Made by a program: the position numbers and the translations under genes. A model generated the notes under the pieces. The model was not told where the DNA came from. It saw nothing but the letters and a program-made list of their open reading frames with translations, and searched no databases. From Bog-756 sp963701325 (GTDB taxonomy: Bacteria > Actinomycetota > Acidimicrobiia > Acidimicrobiales > RAAP-2), in assembly GCA_963701325.1 (NCBI GenBank), contig OY969604.1, positions 3,410,001-3,474,000 on the forward strand: a stretch of 64,000 nucleotides of DNA, read 5' to 3'. Numbering within the stretch: the first letter of the stretch is position 1; every line of letters begins with the position of its first letter. Below, in pieces: positions 34,677 through 43,662 of the stretch.

Positions 34677-35608
34677 GAGCGCGCCTCGAACCAGGCCAGG
34701 GTGGCGCGCACCCCCTCTTCGAGGGGGACAGGAGCCACGTCTGGGAAGAGCGCCTTGAGGGCGGAGTCGTCGGCCTGCGAGTCACGCACGTCACCGGCTC
34801 GCGGCGGAGCGTGGTCGCGTACCAGTGTGGTGCCGAGCAGGCGCTCGATGAGCGCGATGAGGTCGAGCAGCGACACCCGGGTGCCGAAGGCCAGGTTGAC
34901 CGGGCGGGGACCGGTCACGGTCCGGCGCACGGCGTCCGCCAGGACCTGTACGACGGTGCCCACGTAGGTGAAGTCCCTGGTCTGGAGCCCGTCCCCGTGA
35001 ACCGGGAGAGGAGCACCGCGGGTCGCTGCATCGAGGAACGCCGGGACCACCGCCGCATAGGCGTGGTCCGCGGCCTGGAGGGGCCCGAACACGTTGAAGA
35101 AGCGGAAGGCGAGCACCGGGAGGCCGAAGGAGGAGCCGTAGGCGAGGGCAGAGGACTCGGCGGCCAGCTTGCTCGCTGCGTACGGGCTGACCGGCATCGG
35201 CACCATGTCCTCGCGCTTGGGGAGAGCCGGGTTCGACCCGTAGACCGACGACGACGACGCCACCACCACGTGGGCCCCACCGTGGCGACGGGCGGCCTCG
35301 AGCACGCACATCGTCCCGGTTGCGTTGGCGGCGTGGGTCGCCATCGGATCCTCCAGCGACCGCGGCACGGACGGCCGCGCCGCGAGATGCACGACCGCCT
35401 GCGCACCCGGCACGATCCGGTCGAGCAGCCCCGCGTCGAGGATCGATCCCTCGACCAGCTCGACACCGTCCACGCACTCGAGGTTGGCCCGGCTCCCGGT
35501 GGAGAGGTCGTCGAGGGCGACGACCTCGTCGACGCCCACCGTCTCGGTGAGCGCCCGGCACAGATTGGCCCCGATGAAGCCGGCGCCGCCGGTCACGACC
35601 ACGCGCAC
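34673..35608 (-). CDS. NAD-dependent UDP-sugar 4-epimerase (GalE/WbpP-like)
   Basis: A 311-residue extended SDR: VVVTGGAGFIGANLCR at the N terminus, SSSSVYGSNPALPKRED with the catalytic Ser, and SPYAASKLAAE with Tyr and Lys. RFFNVFGP and the C-terminal RAGDVRDSQAD fit UDP-glucose or UDP-GlcNAc 4-epimerases. The 6-dehydrogenase gene lies seven bases upstream in the same operon, so the pair could yield UDP-GalNAcA or UDP-GalA. GTG start. Confidence 0.88.
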   Translation of the reverse strand: MRVVVTGGAGFIGANLCRALTETVGVDEVVALDDLSTGSRANLECVDGVELVEGSILDAGLLDRIVPGAQAVVHLAARPSVPRSLEDPMATHAANATGTMCVLEAARRHGGAHVVVASSSSVYGSNPALPKREDMVPMPVSPYAASKLAAESSALAYGSSFGLPVLAFRFFNVFGPLQAADHAYAAVVPAFLDAATRGAPLPVHGDGLQTRDFTYVGTVVQVLADAVRRTVTGPRPVNLAFGTRVSLLDLIALIERLLGTTLVRDHAPPRAGDVRDSQADDSALKALFPDVAPVPLEEGVRATLAWFEARS

Positions 35609-35614
35609 GGCGGG

Positions 35615-36895
35615 TTACAGCCGTTCGACGGTCGGTCCGTCCAAGCGGTTCCGAGTGTCGAGCACGTAGCCCGCATGCGCCCGGACCAGGTCGTAGTCGA
35701 AGGCGTCGTGGTCGGTCACGATCACCACCGCGTCGGCGGCGTCGAGCTCGTCGGCGGAAACCTCGACCAGCGGGTACGCGAGGGTGCCCGCACTCAGGTG
35801 GGGGTCGGCCACTCGGACCTCCGCACCGAGGGCGGCGAGCGAGCGGGCGATCACCGCGCCCGGGGCCTCACGGGCGTCGCCGGTGTTGCGCTTGTAGGCC
35901 AGACCGAGGAGCAGGACCCGTGAGCCGTTGAGGGCGCGGCCCATCCGGTTGAAGGCGAGCAGCAGCCGGCGGACGACGTAGTCGGGCATGTGCTCGTTGA
36001 CGTCGTTGGCCAGTTCCACGAAGCGGAATGGCTGCCCCAGGCTTCGACGCACCTTCCAGGAGAGGTAGCTCGGGTCGATCGGCAGGCAGTGCCCACCGAC
36101 CCCGGGTCCCGGTGTGAACCGGAGGTACCCGAATGGCTTGGTCGAGGCGGCGTCGATCGCCTCCCAGATGTCGATGTCCAGATCGGACGCGAACATGGCC
36201 AGTTCGTTGACGAGGGCGATGTTGACGTGACGGAAGGTGTTCTCGAGCAGCTTGGTGAGCTCGGCCTCCCGGGTGCCCGAGACCGCCACCGTGCGGTCCA
36301 CCAGACGGCCGAAGAACGTCTCGACCGCGGCGAGCGAGCGGGCGTCGATCCCCGAGATCACCTTCGGGGTGTTCTCGAGGTGCCAGGTCTCGTTGCCAGG
36401 GTCGATCCGCTCGGGGCTGTAGCCGACGCTGAAGTCTCGGCCCGCCACCAGACCCGAGCCGTCTTCCAGGATGGGGACGACCAGCTCCTCGGTGGTGCCC
36501 GGGTAGCTGGTCGACTCGAGGACCACCAGGGCTCTCGTGCGCAGATGGCGTGCCAGGGTGGCCGCCGCCGCCTCCACGTAGCTGAGGTTCGGGTTGCCCT
36601 CCTCGAGCGGGGTGGGCACGTCGATGACCGCCACGTCGAAGTCGGCCATCAGCGCGTCGGTGTCGGTCGGGAGGTACCGGCCGCTGGCGAGCGCAGCACG
36701 AAGCCGCACGTCGCTCACGTCCTCCACGTAGGAGTCGCCGTCGGCCAGCCGTTTGACCCGGTCGACGTCGAGGTCGAAGCCCACCACTCGGTAGCCGGCC
36801 TCGACCGCCCGGAGGGCCAGGGGCAGGCCGACGTAGCCCTGCCCGACGACCACCAGGGTGCCGGGCTCGTCCTCGGGACTCACCGCGCCGGGCAC
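35615..36895 (-). CDS. UDP-N-acetylhexosamine 6-dehydrogenase (WbpA/WecC-like)
   Basis: A 426-residue UDP-glucose/UDP-GlcNAc dehydrogenase. The NAD loop is VVGQGYVGLPLA near residue 18. STSYPGTTEE, YSPERIDPGN, ENTFRHVNIALVNELA and the catalytic Cys in GVGGHCLPIDP (near 268) follow, then the C-terminal LGLAYKRNTGDAREAPG. The YSPERIDPGN segment favours the N-acetylhexosamine subgroup. It oxidises C6 twice to a uronic acid. The GTG at 36895 is used; GTG at 36883 is also possible. Confidence 0.9.
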   Translation of the reverse strand: MPGAVSPEDEPGTLVVVGQGYVGLPLALRAVEAGYRVVGFDLDVDRVKRLADGDSYVEDVSDVRLRAALASGRYLPTDTDALMADFDVAVIDVPTPLEEGNPNLSYVEAAAATLARHLRTRALVVLESTSYPGTTEELVVPILEDGSGLVAGRDFSVGYSPERIDPGNETWHLENTPKVISGIDARSLAAVETFFGRLVDRTVAVSGTREAELTKLLENTFRHVNIALVNELAMFASDLDIDIWEAIDAASTKPFGYLRFTPGPGVGGHCLPIDPSYLSWKVRRSLGQPFRFVELANDVNEHMPDYVVRRLLLAFNRMGRALNGSRVLLLGLAYKRNTGDAREAPGAVIARSLAALGAEVRVADPHLSAGTLAYPLVEVSADELDAADAVVIVTDHDAFDYDLVRAHAGYVLDTRNRLDGPTVERL

Positions 36896-36905
36896 GCGCC
36901 GGGCA

Positions 36906-38951
36906 TCACGCCGAAACCTGGTCCGTGTCGGAGTCCGGCGGCGAGAAGTGGGCGGCCAACGCGTCCTGCAGCTCGAGGTCGGCCTCGGCCTCGTCGAGCT
37001 CCGGCCAGTCGAAGGTGGCCTCGCCGTGCGGACCGGCGGCCGGCTCGACCATCGGATCGGTCCCGATCTCGGCGCCCGGGACGGTGCCCGCGCAGAACAG
37101 GAGCGCCCGCACGGCCTCGCGGTCTCGGCGGTGTGTCGCCTCCTCCAACATCTCGAGCTCTGCGGCGAAGATGTCGGGTGGGGCCTGGAGTGGCAGCAGC
37201 CGGTTGATGTACGGGTGACTGGTCGCGAGGACCTGCTCGTCGGGGGTGCTGAGCACCTCGGCGAGTTTCTCGCCCGGGCGGACGCCGGTGATCTCGATGG
37301 GGATGTCGATGCCCACCTGGCAGCCCGACAGACGGATCATCCGCTCGGCGAGGTCGAGGATCCTGACCGGCACGCCCATCTCCAACATGAAGATCTCTCC
37401 TCCCCGGGAGAGCTCCGCCGCCTGCAGGACGAGCTGGACCGCCTCCTCCACGCTCATGAAGAACCGGGTCATCCGCGGATCGGTGACCGTGACCGGGCCG
37501 CCCTGGGCGATCTGGCGGGCGAAGGTGGGGATCACGCTGCCGCGGCTGCCGAGCACGTTGCCGAACCGCACCGTGCTGTACGCCGCACCCTTCGGAGCGT
37601 GGGCGAGCACCGCCTGCTCCGCGACCCGCTTCGACGCTCCCATGACGCTCGAGGGGCGGACTGCCTTGTCGGTCGAGATCTGCACGAAGCGGGAGGTGCC
37701 CATCACCGCGGCCGCGTCGACCACGTTGAGCGTACCGAGCACGTTGGTGCGGGCGGCCTCGACCGGGTACTGCTCGAGCACCGGGACGTGCTTGTGCGCG
37801 GCTGCGTGGAACACCACCTCGGGGCGGACGCGGTCGAACACCTCGAGGATGGCGGCCCGGTCGGCGATGTCGACGAGTACCTGCTCACAGGGTCCGGAAA
37901 TGGTCGCCGCCGTGTCGTGGAGGTGGGTCTCGTCGTGATCGAGCAGGACCAGCTGGGCCGGGTGCAGCCCGGCCACCTGCCGGCAGATCTCAGACCCGAT
38001 CGAACCCCCTGCCCCGGTGACCAGGACCCGTCGGCCCTCGAGCGACCGGCGCACGGACTCGAGGTCGGTCGGGACGGGCGTGCGGCCGAGCAGGTCCTCG
38101 ATGCGGGGCTCGCGCGCCTGGCGCAGGGCCGCCAGGTGGGCGGGCTCGTTGATCATGTCCTGGACGCCCGGGAGGATCTTCATCGACACCCCGGCCTCCT
38201 CGGAGGCCCGCAGTGCCCGCTCCACGAGCTCGGGCGCGGGGGAGGGGATGGCCAGCAGGACCTGCTGGATCGTGTAGCGGCTGGACGACTGGGGAATGTC
38301 GGCGATCGACCCGACCACCGGGACGCCGAGGAGCGAGAGGCCGTGGGCCCGCTCGTCGTCGTCGAAGACCGCGACCGGTACGAGGCCGGCCCCCGGGCTT
38401 CGCAGCATCTCCCGAATCGCGGCGGCACCGGTGTCGCGGCTGCCGATGACCGCGACCCTCAGGCCCAGGCGTTTGGATCCGCGTTGCCAGGCGAACAGGC
38501 GGGAGTGGAACCGGAGAACGCCCATCCCCGCGGTCGCGAACATGCACCCGACCGCTACGACGATCGGCGGGACGAGCAGGATGCCGAGCGACCTGCCGAG
38601 CGGGTAGAAGGCGACCAACACGCAGAGGGCGACCGCGGCGGACAGCAGGAGCTGGCGAGCCTCGTCTGCACCGGCGTGCCGCCACATCCGACCGTAGAGA
38701 CCGAACAGCCGGTTGGAGGTCAGGGTCACCACGATCGCGACGAGCAGGAACAACAGGAAGTGCTGCCAGTAGTGGGCCGGGGCCTTGTCCCGGAAGTAGG
38801 CCACCTCGGCGAGGCCGTAGCCGGCGACGACGCAGACCGCGTCGAGGAGCACGAACACGATGCTCGCCCGCACCCGGCTGGCGAACATCGCAACCTGGTG
38901 CATCTCGGTGCCCGATGACAGGCCCGGTGCGCGGTCTATCGGCTCCGACAC
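36906..38951 (-). CDS. CapD/WbpM-like UDP-GlcNAc 4,6-dehydratase, membrane-bound
   Basis: A 681-residue protein with four N-terminal transmembrane helices (about 20-125), a CoA/NAD-binding-like domain (about 135-280), and a large SDR domain. VTGAGGSIGSEICRQ lies near 313, and STDKAVRPSSVMGASKR is the catalytic region. Such enzymes start synthesis of deoxyamino sugars such as bacillosamine or FucNAc. The GTG at 38951 has AGGGAG five bases upstream and is preferred over an ATG 30 bases earlier. It heads the minus-strand operon of sugar-nucleotide genes. Confidence 0.9.
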   Translation of the reverse strand: MSEPIDRAPGLSSGTEMHQVAMFASRVRASIVFVLLDAVCVVAGYGLAEVAYFRDKAPAHYWQHFLLFLLVAIVVTLTSNRLFGLYGRMWRHAGADEARQLLLSAAVALCVLVAFYPLGRSLGILLVPPIVVAVGCMFATAGMGVLRFHSRLFAWQRGSKRLGLRVAVIGSRDTGAAAIREMLRSPGAGLVPVAVFDDDERAHGLSLLGVPVVGSIADIPQSSSRYTIQQVLLAIPSPAPELVERALRASEEAGVSMKILPGVQDMINEPAHLAALRQAREPRIEDLLGRTPVPTDLESVRRSLEGRRVLVTGAGGSIGSEICRQVAGLHPAQLVLLDHDETHLHDTAATISGPCEQVLVDIADRAAILEVFDRVRPEVVFHAAAHKHVPVLEQYPVEAARTNVLGTLNVVDAAAVMGTSRFVQISTDKAVRPSSVMGASKRVAEQAVLAHAPKGAAYSTVRFGNVLGSRGSVIPTFARQIAQGGPVTVTDPRMTRFFMSVEEAVQLVLQAAELSRGGEIFMLEMGVPVRILDLAERMIRLSGCQVGIDIPIEITGVRPGEKLAEVLSTPDEQVLATSHPYINRLLPLQAPPDIFAAELEMLEEATHRRDREAVRALLFCAGTVPGAEIGTDPMVEPAAGPHGEATFDWPELDEAEADLELQDALAAHFSPPDSDTDQVSA

Positions 38952-39166
38952 GGGTTCTCCCTTTGATGCAGATGCATCCACTGCAGCCCCCTACTTCATC
39001 GCCCCAACCATGACCAGATGGGCACCCGGCTGCCCAACAGTCACGAGTCCGGTCAGTTTTCCCACGTCACCGGGAGGCGCCCCCGCGTCACCCGGCCAAA
39101 ACGTTCCTGTACGACGATCGCTGCCCTTGGCCTGACATGGAAGACACTATCCTGTCCGGTTCGTTC

Positions 39167-39193
39167 CGGCATCCCCAATTGTGGGGGTTGCCG
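39167..39193. repeat. Palindrome in the divergent promoter region
   Basis: CGGCA-T-CCCCA, loop ATTG, TGGGG-GT-TGCCG: a near-perfect inverted repeat midway between the divergent dehydratase and Wzz/CpsD-like genes. The 398-base gap has no gene. It may be an operator for both directions. Confidence 0.45.
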
Positions 39194-39311
39194 TCCGGAT
39201 CACGATGACATGGAACGCGTCGGACCGCCGGCCTGCGGGCGCAGCGGCCTGGGATGCCCGGTCTCGGAGAAATTTATCGACCACGCTGGTCAATTCGGGA
39301 ATTCAGTCGAG

Positions 39312-39317
39312 TACAAT
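39312..39317 (+). promoter_or_regulatory. Strong -10 box before the Wzz/CpsD-like gene
   Basis: TACAAT, a near-consensus -10, lies 33 bases before the ATG at 39350. No clear TTGACA is spaced with it; GTCAAT 17 bases upstream is the best candidate -35. Confidence 0.45.
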
Positions 39318-39349
39318 CGTGGGTTCGAGGCAGGAGACGGGACCGGGGC

Positions 39350-40936
39350 ATGATCGACGCGAAACAGGTGATCAAGGCGATCCGCCGCAGTTGGCGCCTC
39401 ATGCTGGCCCTGGCCCTCATCGGTGGGTTGGTCGCCGTCCTCCTCCCGGTCTCCCCCCCAAAGGTCAAGGCCAGGCCCTATCCGTGGGTAGCCAACGCGG
39501 TGGCGGGGGCGGAGTCCACCACCGGCTTCGGGAAGCCGGCGGTGTCCGCGACCAACATCCAGTTCTGGGCCAGCAAGCAGGACGTGAAGCTCTCGGCCAT
39601 CAAGGCGGCCAAGCAGTCCAAGGATGCCACGGCGCTCATGGGCAGAATGAGGGCGTTCCCGACGACCCTCGGCCAGGCGGACGTGGCCAAGCCCAAGAAA
39701 TCCAAGTCGAAGTCGGACAAGTCCGGCGGCGTGGTGCTCTTCCAGGCCTCGGGCAAATCCTTGAAGAAGGCGATCGTCCTCGACAACGACTACGTGGCCG
39801 CTGTCGAAAAGGCGGTCGACAACGGCTTCGCCGAGGCTCAGAAACAGCAGGCCAAGCTCGGCAAGAAGGTGCTTCCGGGCGGCAAGAGCGGGTTCACCGT
39901 GATCCGACCCGCCGCCCGGCACACCACCCACAAGCAGGCGAGCGGCCACAAGGCCTCGAAGTTCGCCAGCAAGAAGGTGCGCGGTCTTGCCGGCGTGCTC
40001 GGCGGGGTCCTCCTGGCGGTGCTGATCGTCGTGATCCGCGAGTTCCTCGACCGCACCGTGCGCACGCCCGCTGCGGCCGAGGCGGCCTTCCACCTCCCGG
40101 TGGTGGCCGAGATCCCGAGACCACCGCGAGTGGGTGGGGAGAGGCGGGGTGCGGTCCTGCAGGTGGCGGAGGACCCGGCCTCGTCCTCAGCTGAGGCCTT
40201 CCGCATGCTCCGCATGTCGATCCTCTTCGAGGCCTTGGCGGATTCGGTGCCGAACGCGGACCCGTTCGCTGAGGCGGGAGGGTGGGCCGCGCCGGTGCGC
40301 GAGCCGTACCGGGTGCCCGAGCCGGGCTCCCGCCAGGTCGTGCTGGTTGTCTCGCCGGGCACCGAGGACACCCGTGCGATCGTTGCAGCCAACCTCGGCG
40401 CTGCCTTCGGTGAGGCCGGCCAGCGGGTCATCGTCATCAGCACCGCCGACATCGACTCGGGGCAGCGCGGGGCACGCGCGCTCGGGCCTCCGGCGAGCGT
40501 CAGTGCCGCCGACCTGCAGACGGAGCTGCAGCCGTCCCGGGTACCGAATGTGGCCAGGCTGTCGCTGCGCCCGTTCGTGGACAATAGCGGGCAGTTGGTC
40601 ACGGCTGCCCCGGTCATCATGCAGGCGGCACGCGAGATCGCTGACGCGGTGATCATCGAGGTGCCGCCGTTGCTCGCGGTCCACCATGGCGAGGCACTCG
40701 TGCACGCGGTCGACGTCGTGGTGGTCGTGTGCGAGTGCGGGACGACCACCGTCTCCCATGCGCGCCGTGCGGGCGACCTCCTCCGGCGGATCGGGGCGCC
40801 GGTGCTCGGAATCGTGCTCACCCAGGTGCGCCTGGAGAAGAAGGACATCAGACAGACCGTGGCCCCCCCCGGTGCCGTGCCGAGTATCACCGCCGGGCCC
40901 GCGGTGGACGCAATCCCCGAGGCGACCCGGGCCTGA
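39350..40936 (+). CDS. Wzz-like chain-length/CpsD-like protein with a degenerate P-loop
   Basis: A 528-residue protein. Two transmembrane helices (about 16-34 and 205-225) bracket a Lys-rich external region, as in Wzz/CpsC co-polymerases. The cytoplasmic C-terminal half aligns in layout with bacterial tyrosine kinases (VVLVVSPGTEDTRAIVAANL, then VIVISTADIDSG, then VIIEVPPLL). In the Walker A region the usual GKST is replaced by EDTRA, so the Lys that contacts ATP is missing, and no C-terminal Tyr cluster is seen. It probably acts as a structural co-polymerase rather than a kinase. ATG at 39350. Confidence 0.75.
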   Translation: MIDAKQVIKAIRRSWRLMLALALIGGLVAVLLPVSPPKVKARPYPWVANAVAGAESTTGFGKPAVSATNIQFWASKQDVKLSAIKAAKQSKDATALMGRMRAFPTTLGQADVAKPKKSKSKSDKSGGVVLFQASGKSLKKAIVLDNDYVAAVEKAVDNGFAEAQKQQAKLGKKVLPGGKSGFTVIRPAARHTTHKQASGHKASKFASKKVRGLAGVLGGVLLAVLIVVIREFLDRTVRTPAAAEAAFHLPVVAEIPRPPRVGGERRGAVLQVAEDPASSSAEAFRMLRMSILFEALADSVPNADPFAEAGGWAAPVREPYRVPEPGSRQVVLVVSPGTEDTRAIVAANLGAAFGEAGQRVIVISTADIDSGQRGARALGPPASVSAADLQTELQPSRVPNVARLSLRPFVDNSGQLVTAAPVIMQAAREIADAVIIEVPPLLAVHHGEALVHAVDVVVVVCECGTTTVSHARRAGDLLRRIGAPVLGIVLTQVRLEKKDIRQTVAPPGAVPSITAGPAVDAIPEATRA

Positions 40937-40964
40937 GCAGCCTGGCGCGCCGGTCTCCATTGTC

Positions 40965-42323
40965 GTGATCGGCGCGATCTTCTACTCGAATCCGTTCGGC
41001 GGGCTCCTTGTCGGCGCGCTCCTGTTGGCCGCCGGCCGTCCGATCATCGTCAAGGTCGCCGGCGCAGAGAACAAGCCGTGGTTGGTGCGGATCCTGACCA
41101 TCAGCCTGGTGCTGCACCTGCTGGCCGGCCCCGGCCAGATCTGGGTGATCGACCACCTCTACAAAGGGGTCGCCGACTGGAACCGCTACGTCAGCCGTGG
41201 CGCGTTGCTCGCTCCCAACTTCCGTCATTTCGACTTCAACATCAGGCCGGGCAGCATCGGCGGGCTGGTCAACAACGGCTCGGTCTCCATCGCCACCGGC
41301 ATCGTCTTCGCCATCTTCGGGATCAACCAGATCGCCGCGTTCTTCGTCTTCGCCTTCCTGTCCTGGCTCGGGTCCATCCTGTTCTTCCGGGCATTCAGCC
41401 TGACCTTCGGCGGTGTGGGATCCCGCCGGTACGCCTACCTCATCTTCTTCCTTCCCTCGATCATCTTCTGGACGGCCGACACCAGCAAGGAGGCGCTCAT
41501 GCAGATCTCCCTCGGCGTGGCCTCCTACGGGGCGGCCAAGATCCTCTCCCACCGCAAGGGTGGGATCTCCCTGGTGATCCTGGGCTGTGCGATCGGCATC
41601 TTCATCCGGCCCAACGAGCTGCTCGTGGCCATGGCCGGGTTCACGGTGGCGATGATGGTGGCACCGTCGACCGGACGTCGGAAACGTGAGGGAACCCGGC
41701 GGGTGGCGCGCACCCTGTTCTTCGGAGCCCTCCTCGGCGCCTCGATCTTCCTCACCACCCACTACCTCCACTCGGCCAACAGTTCCCTCTCGCTGAACAA
41801 GATCGCAGCCAACAACAGCAGCGGGTCGGGAGCCGGTTTTGGCAGCAGCGGCGTTCCCTACTCGACGAGTCCGATCACCTATCCGCGTGACATCTACGAG
41901 ATATTGCTCAACCCACTCCCCTTCAACTTCCACGGTAAGGGAGAGCTCCTCGCTGCCGCCGAGAATACGTTCATCCTGGGACTCATCCTGCTCAGCCTTC
42001 GCCAGTTGCGCATGGTTCCGCGTGCCGCATTCGCCCGGGCCTACGTGATCATGTGCGTCGTCTACTCGCTGTTCTTCATCTACGCGTTTGCCGCCCTCAG
42101 CAACCTCGGATTGATCACCCGCGAGCGCACCCTCCTGTTCCCCTTCCTCTTGGTGCTGTTGTGCATCCCCCGTACCCCCAAGGGACTGCGGCCCCGTTAC
42201 GAGTGGGAGTACCGCCGGCGTGACCGCAGGCGCCTCCGTGCCGCCGGCTTCTTCCGGCCCAGGCCCGCGGGTCCGCCGCCGTCTGCGCCACCGTCTCCGG
42301 TCGGGGCCCCCTCCGGCGACTGA
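40965..42323 (+). CDS. Polytopic membrane protein, possible Wzy-like polymerase
   Basis: About 452 residues with roughly ten hydrophobic helices, a short charged loop with FRHFDFNIRPG, and a long extracytoplasmic loop near residues 270-320 (SLNKIAANNSSGSGAG). The Arg/Pro-rich tail is cytoplasmic. The topology and place between the Wzz-like gene and glycosyltransferases suggest an oligosaccharide polymerase or ligase, but no diagnostic motif is visible. The GTG at 40965 is the only start after the previous stop that keeps the first helix; it lacks a ribosome site. Confidence 0.65.
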   Translation: MIGAIFYSNPFGGLLVGALLLAAGRPIIVKVAGAENKPWLVRILTISLVLHLLAGPGQIWVIDHLYKGVADWNRYVSRGALLAPNFRHFDFNIRPGSIGGLVNNGSVSIATGIVFAIFGINQIAAFFVFAFLSWLGSILFFRAFSLTFGGVGSRRYAYLIFFLPSIIFWTADTSKEALMQISLGVASYGAAKILSHRKGGISLVILGCAIGIFIRPNELLVAMAGFTVAMMVAPSTGRRKREGTRRVARTLFFGALLGASIFLTTHYLHSANSSLSLNKIAANNSSGSGAGFGSSGVPYSTSPITYPRDIYEILLNPLPFNFHGKGELLAAAENTFILGLILLSLRQLRMVPRAAFARAYVIMCVVYSLFFIYAFAALSNLGLITRERTLLFPFLLVLLCIPRTPKGLRPRYEWEYRRRDRRRLRAAGFFRPRPAGPPPSAPPSPVGAPSGD

Positions 42324-42346
42324 CCCCACCGCCCTGATCGGCCTCC

Positions 42347-42364
42347 GAGGGCGTTCCCGCCCTC
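42347..42364. terminator. Bidirectional hairpin between convergent genes
   Basis: GAGGGCG and CGCCCTC pair perfectly around TTCC in the 39-base gap between the membrane protein and the minus-strand glycosyltransferase. It could stop transcription from both sides. Confidence 0.55.
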
Positions 42365-43483
42365 AGGTGTGGCGGGCGGTGGCGCCGGGCAGCAGCGGAA
42401 CAATCAGCTCGAGCCAAGCGCTTCCCGCCGCCTCCATGCTGAACAGCGTGACGCACCGGACGCGGGCAGCCCGTGCCATCGCGCCGCGGAGGGACGCATC
42501 GTCGAGCAGGCGCCCGACGGCAGACACCATGCCGGCGAGATCCTCCTGGGCCACGACCACCCCGTCGCGCCGTCCTCCACGATGGTGCGCACCCCGGGGA
42601 CGTCGGTGGCCACGACCGGGATCCCGGACAGTCCGGCCTCGATCAGCACCCCGGGCATGCCCTCGCCGGCCGGGCGGCTCGGAAAGACGAGGAGGTCGCT
42701 CCCGCGGAGCAGGTCGGCGACGTCCGAACGCGAGCCGAGGAGCTCCACTCCGGCAGCGTCGGCCAGCCCGACGAGCCCGGAGCGCAGCGGCCCGTCACCG
42801 ACGATGCGTGCATCGAACTCCCGGCCCTCTGCGCGGAGCGCAGCGACCAGTTCGACGAAGCAGTGGGGACGCTTCCCGGCGGTCAGGGCTCCGACGAAGG
42901 TGATCATGGGCAGGGCATCCGCTGCACGCGGCGCGCCCGGGGCGAAGACGGCAGGGTCCCGGCCGTTGGCGACGGTCATGACCCGGTCCGCGGGCACACC
43001 GAGCAGCTCGGTGCATTCGCGAGCGGTCTCCTGCCCGCAGGCCGCGACCGCGTCGACTCGGGCGACGAGCGTTCGCCAGAGGCCCACCTGGAGGTGCCGG
43101 TCCCGGGCACCCGAATAGGTCCCGATGGCGTAGTAGACGAGGGGCCGCCGCCTGCCGAGCACGGCCGGGACCAGGTACTTGAGCGGGTCACTCCCGTGGG
43201 CGACGACCACCGCGGGGTCGATCCGGTCGAGGGCGGCACGGAGCTTGGTGACGACCAGCGGGTGGTAGCCACCGGCCGCGGATTCCGCAGCGCACCCGAG
43301 CGAGGCATCGGTGCGCACCTGCTGTTGCCCGTCGAACAGGCTGAGCAGTCGGTGGGCGCGGACTCCCGGGTCGTCGAGCTGATCGGCGATGGCACGGGCC
43401 TCGCGCTGCGCGCCGCGTGCCACCGGATTCGGGATCACGTGCAGGACGAGGGGTTCGTCTGCTGACTGCCACTGCTGCGTCAT
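42363..43483 (-). CDS. GT4 glycosyltransferase, frameshifted near 42562
   Basis: A glycosyltransferase of about 372 residues if repaired. VLHVIPNPVARGAQRE at the N terminus, TVANGRDPAVFAPG, ITFVGALTAGKRP, and the donor-site PAGEGMPGVLIEAGLSGIPVVAT are GT4/GT-B features. After VRTIVEDGATG the frame changes: the first frame runs into a non-protein-like tail ending at 42404, while the protein-like continuation (VVVAQEDLAGMVSAVGRLLD) lies in the next frame and ends at 42363. One base appears missing in a CCCC run at 42560-42563 on the plus strand. It is either a true inactivating change or a sequence error. Confidence 0.8.
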
Positions 43484-43662
43484 TCCCGCGACTCCCCGGC
43501 CGCGCCGGCGGTCCGCGGCGCAGCGAGCGTAGCAGTGGCGTCGGCGGGCTCCGGTCCGCGTGCCGCCACCGCTACCATCGGGTCGCGCGTCCCCGACGGG
43601 GACCGGCGGCGAGTGGCCGTCCGCCGCGGGCTCCGGCCGGTGTCTCGACAGATGGGGCGTGG

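Noticed and set aside
39350..40936. Active bacterial tyrosine kinase
   Set aside because: The P-loop lacks the GK[ST] core and the C terminus lacks a tyrosine cluster.
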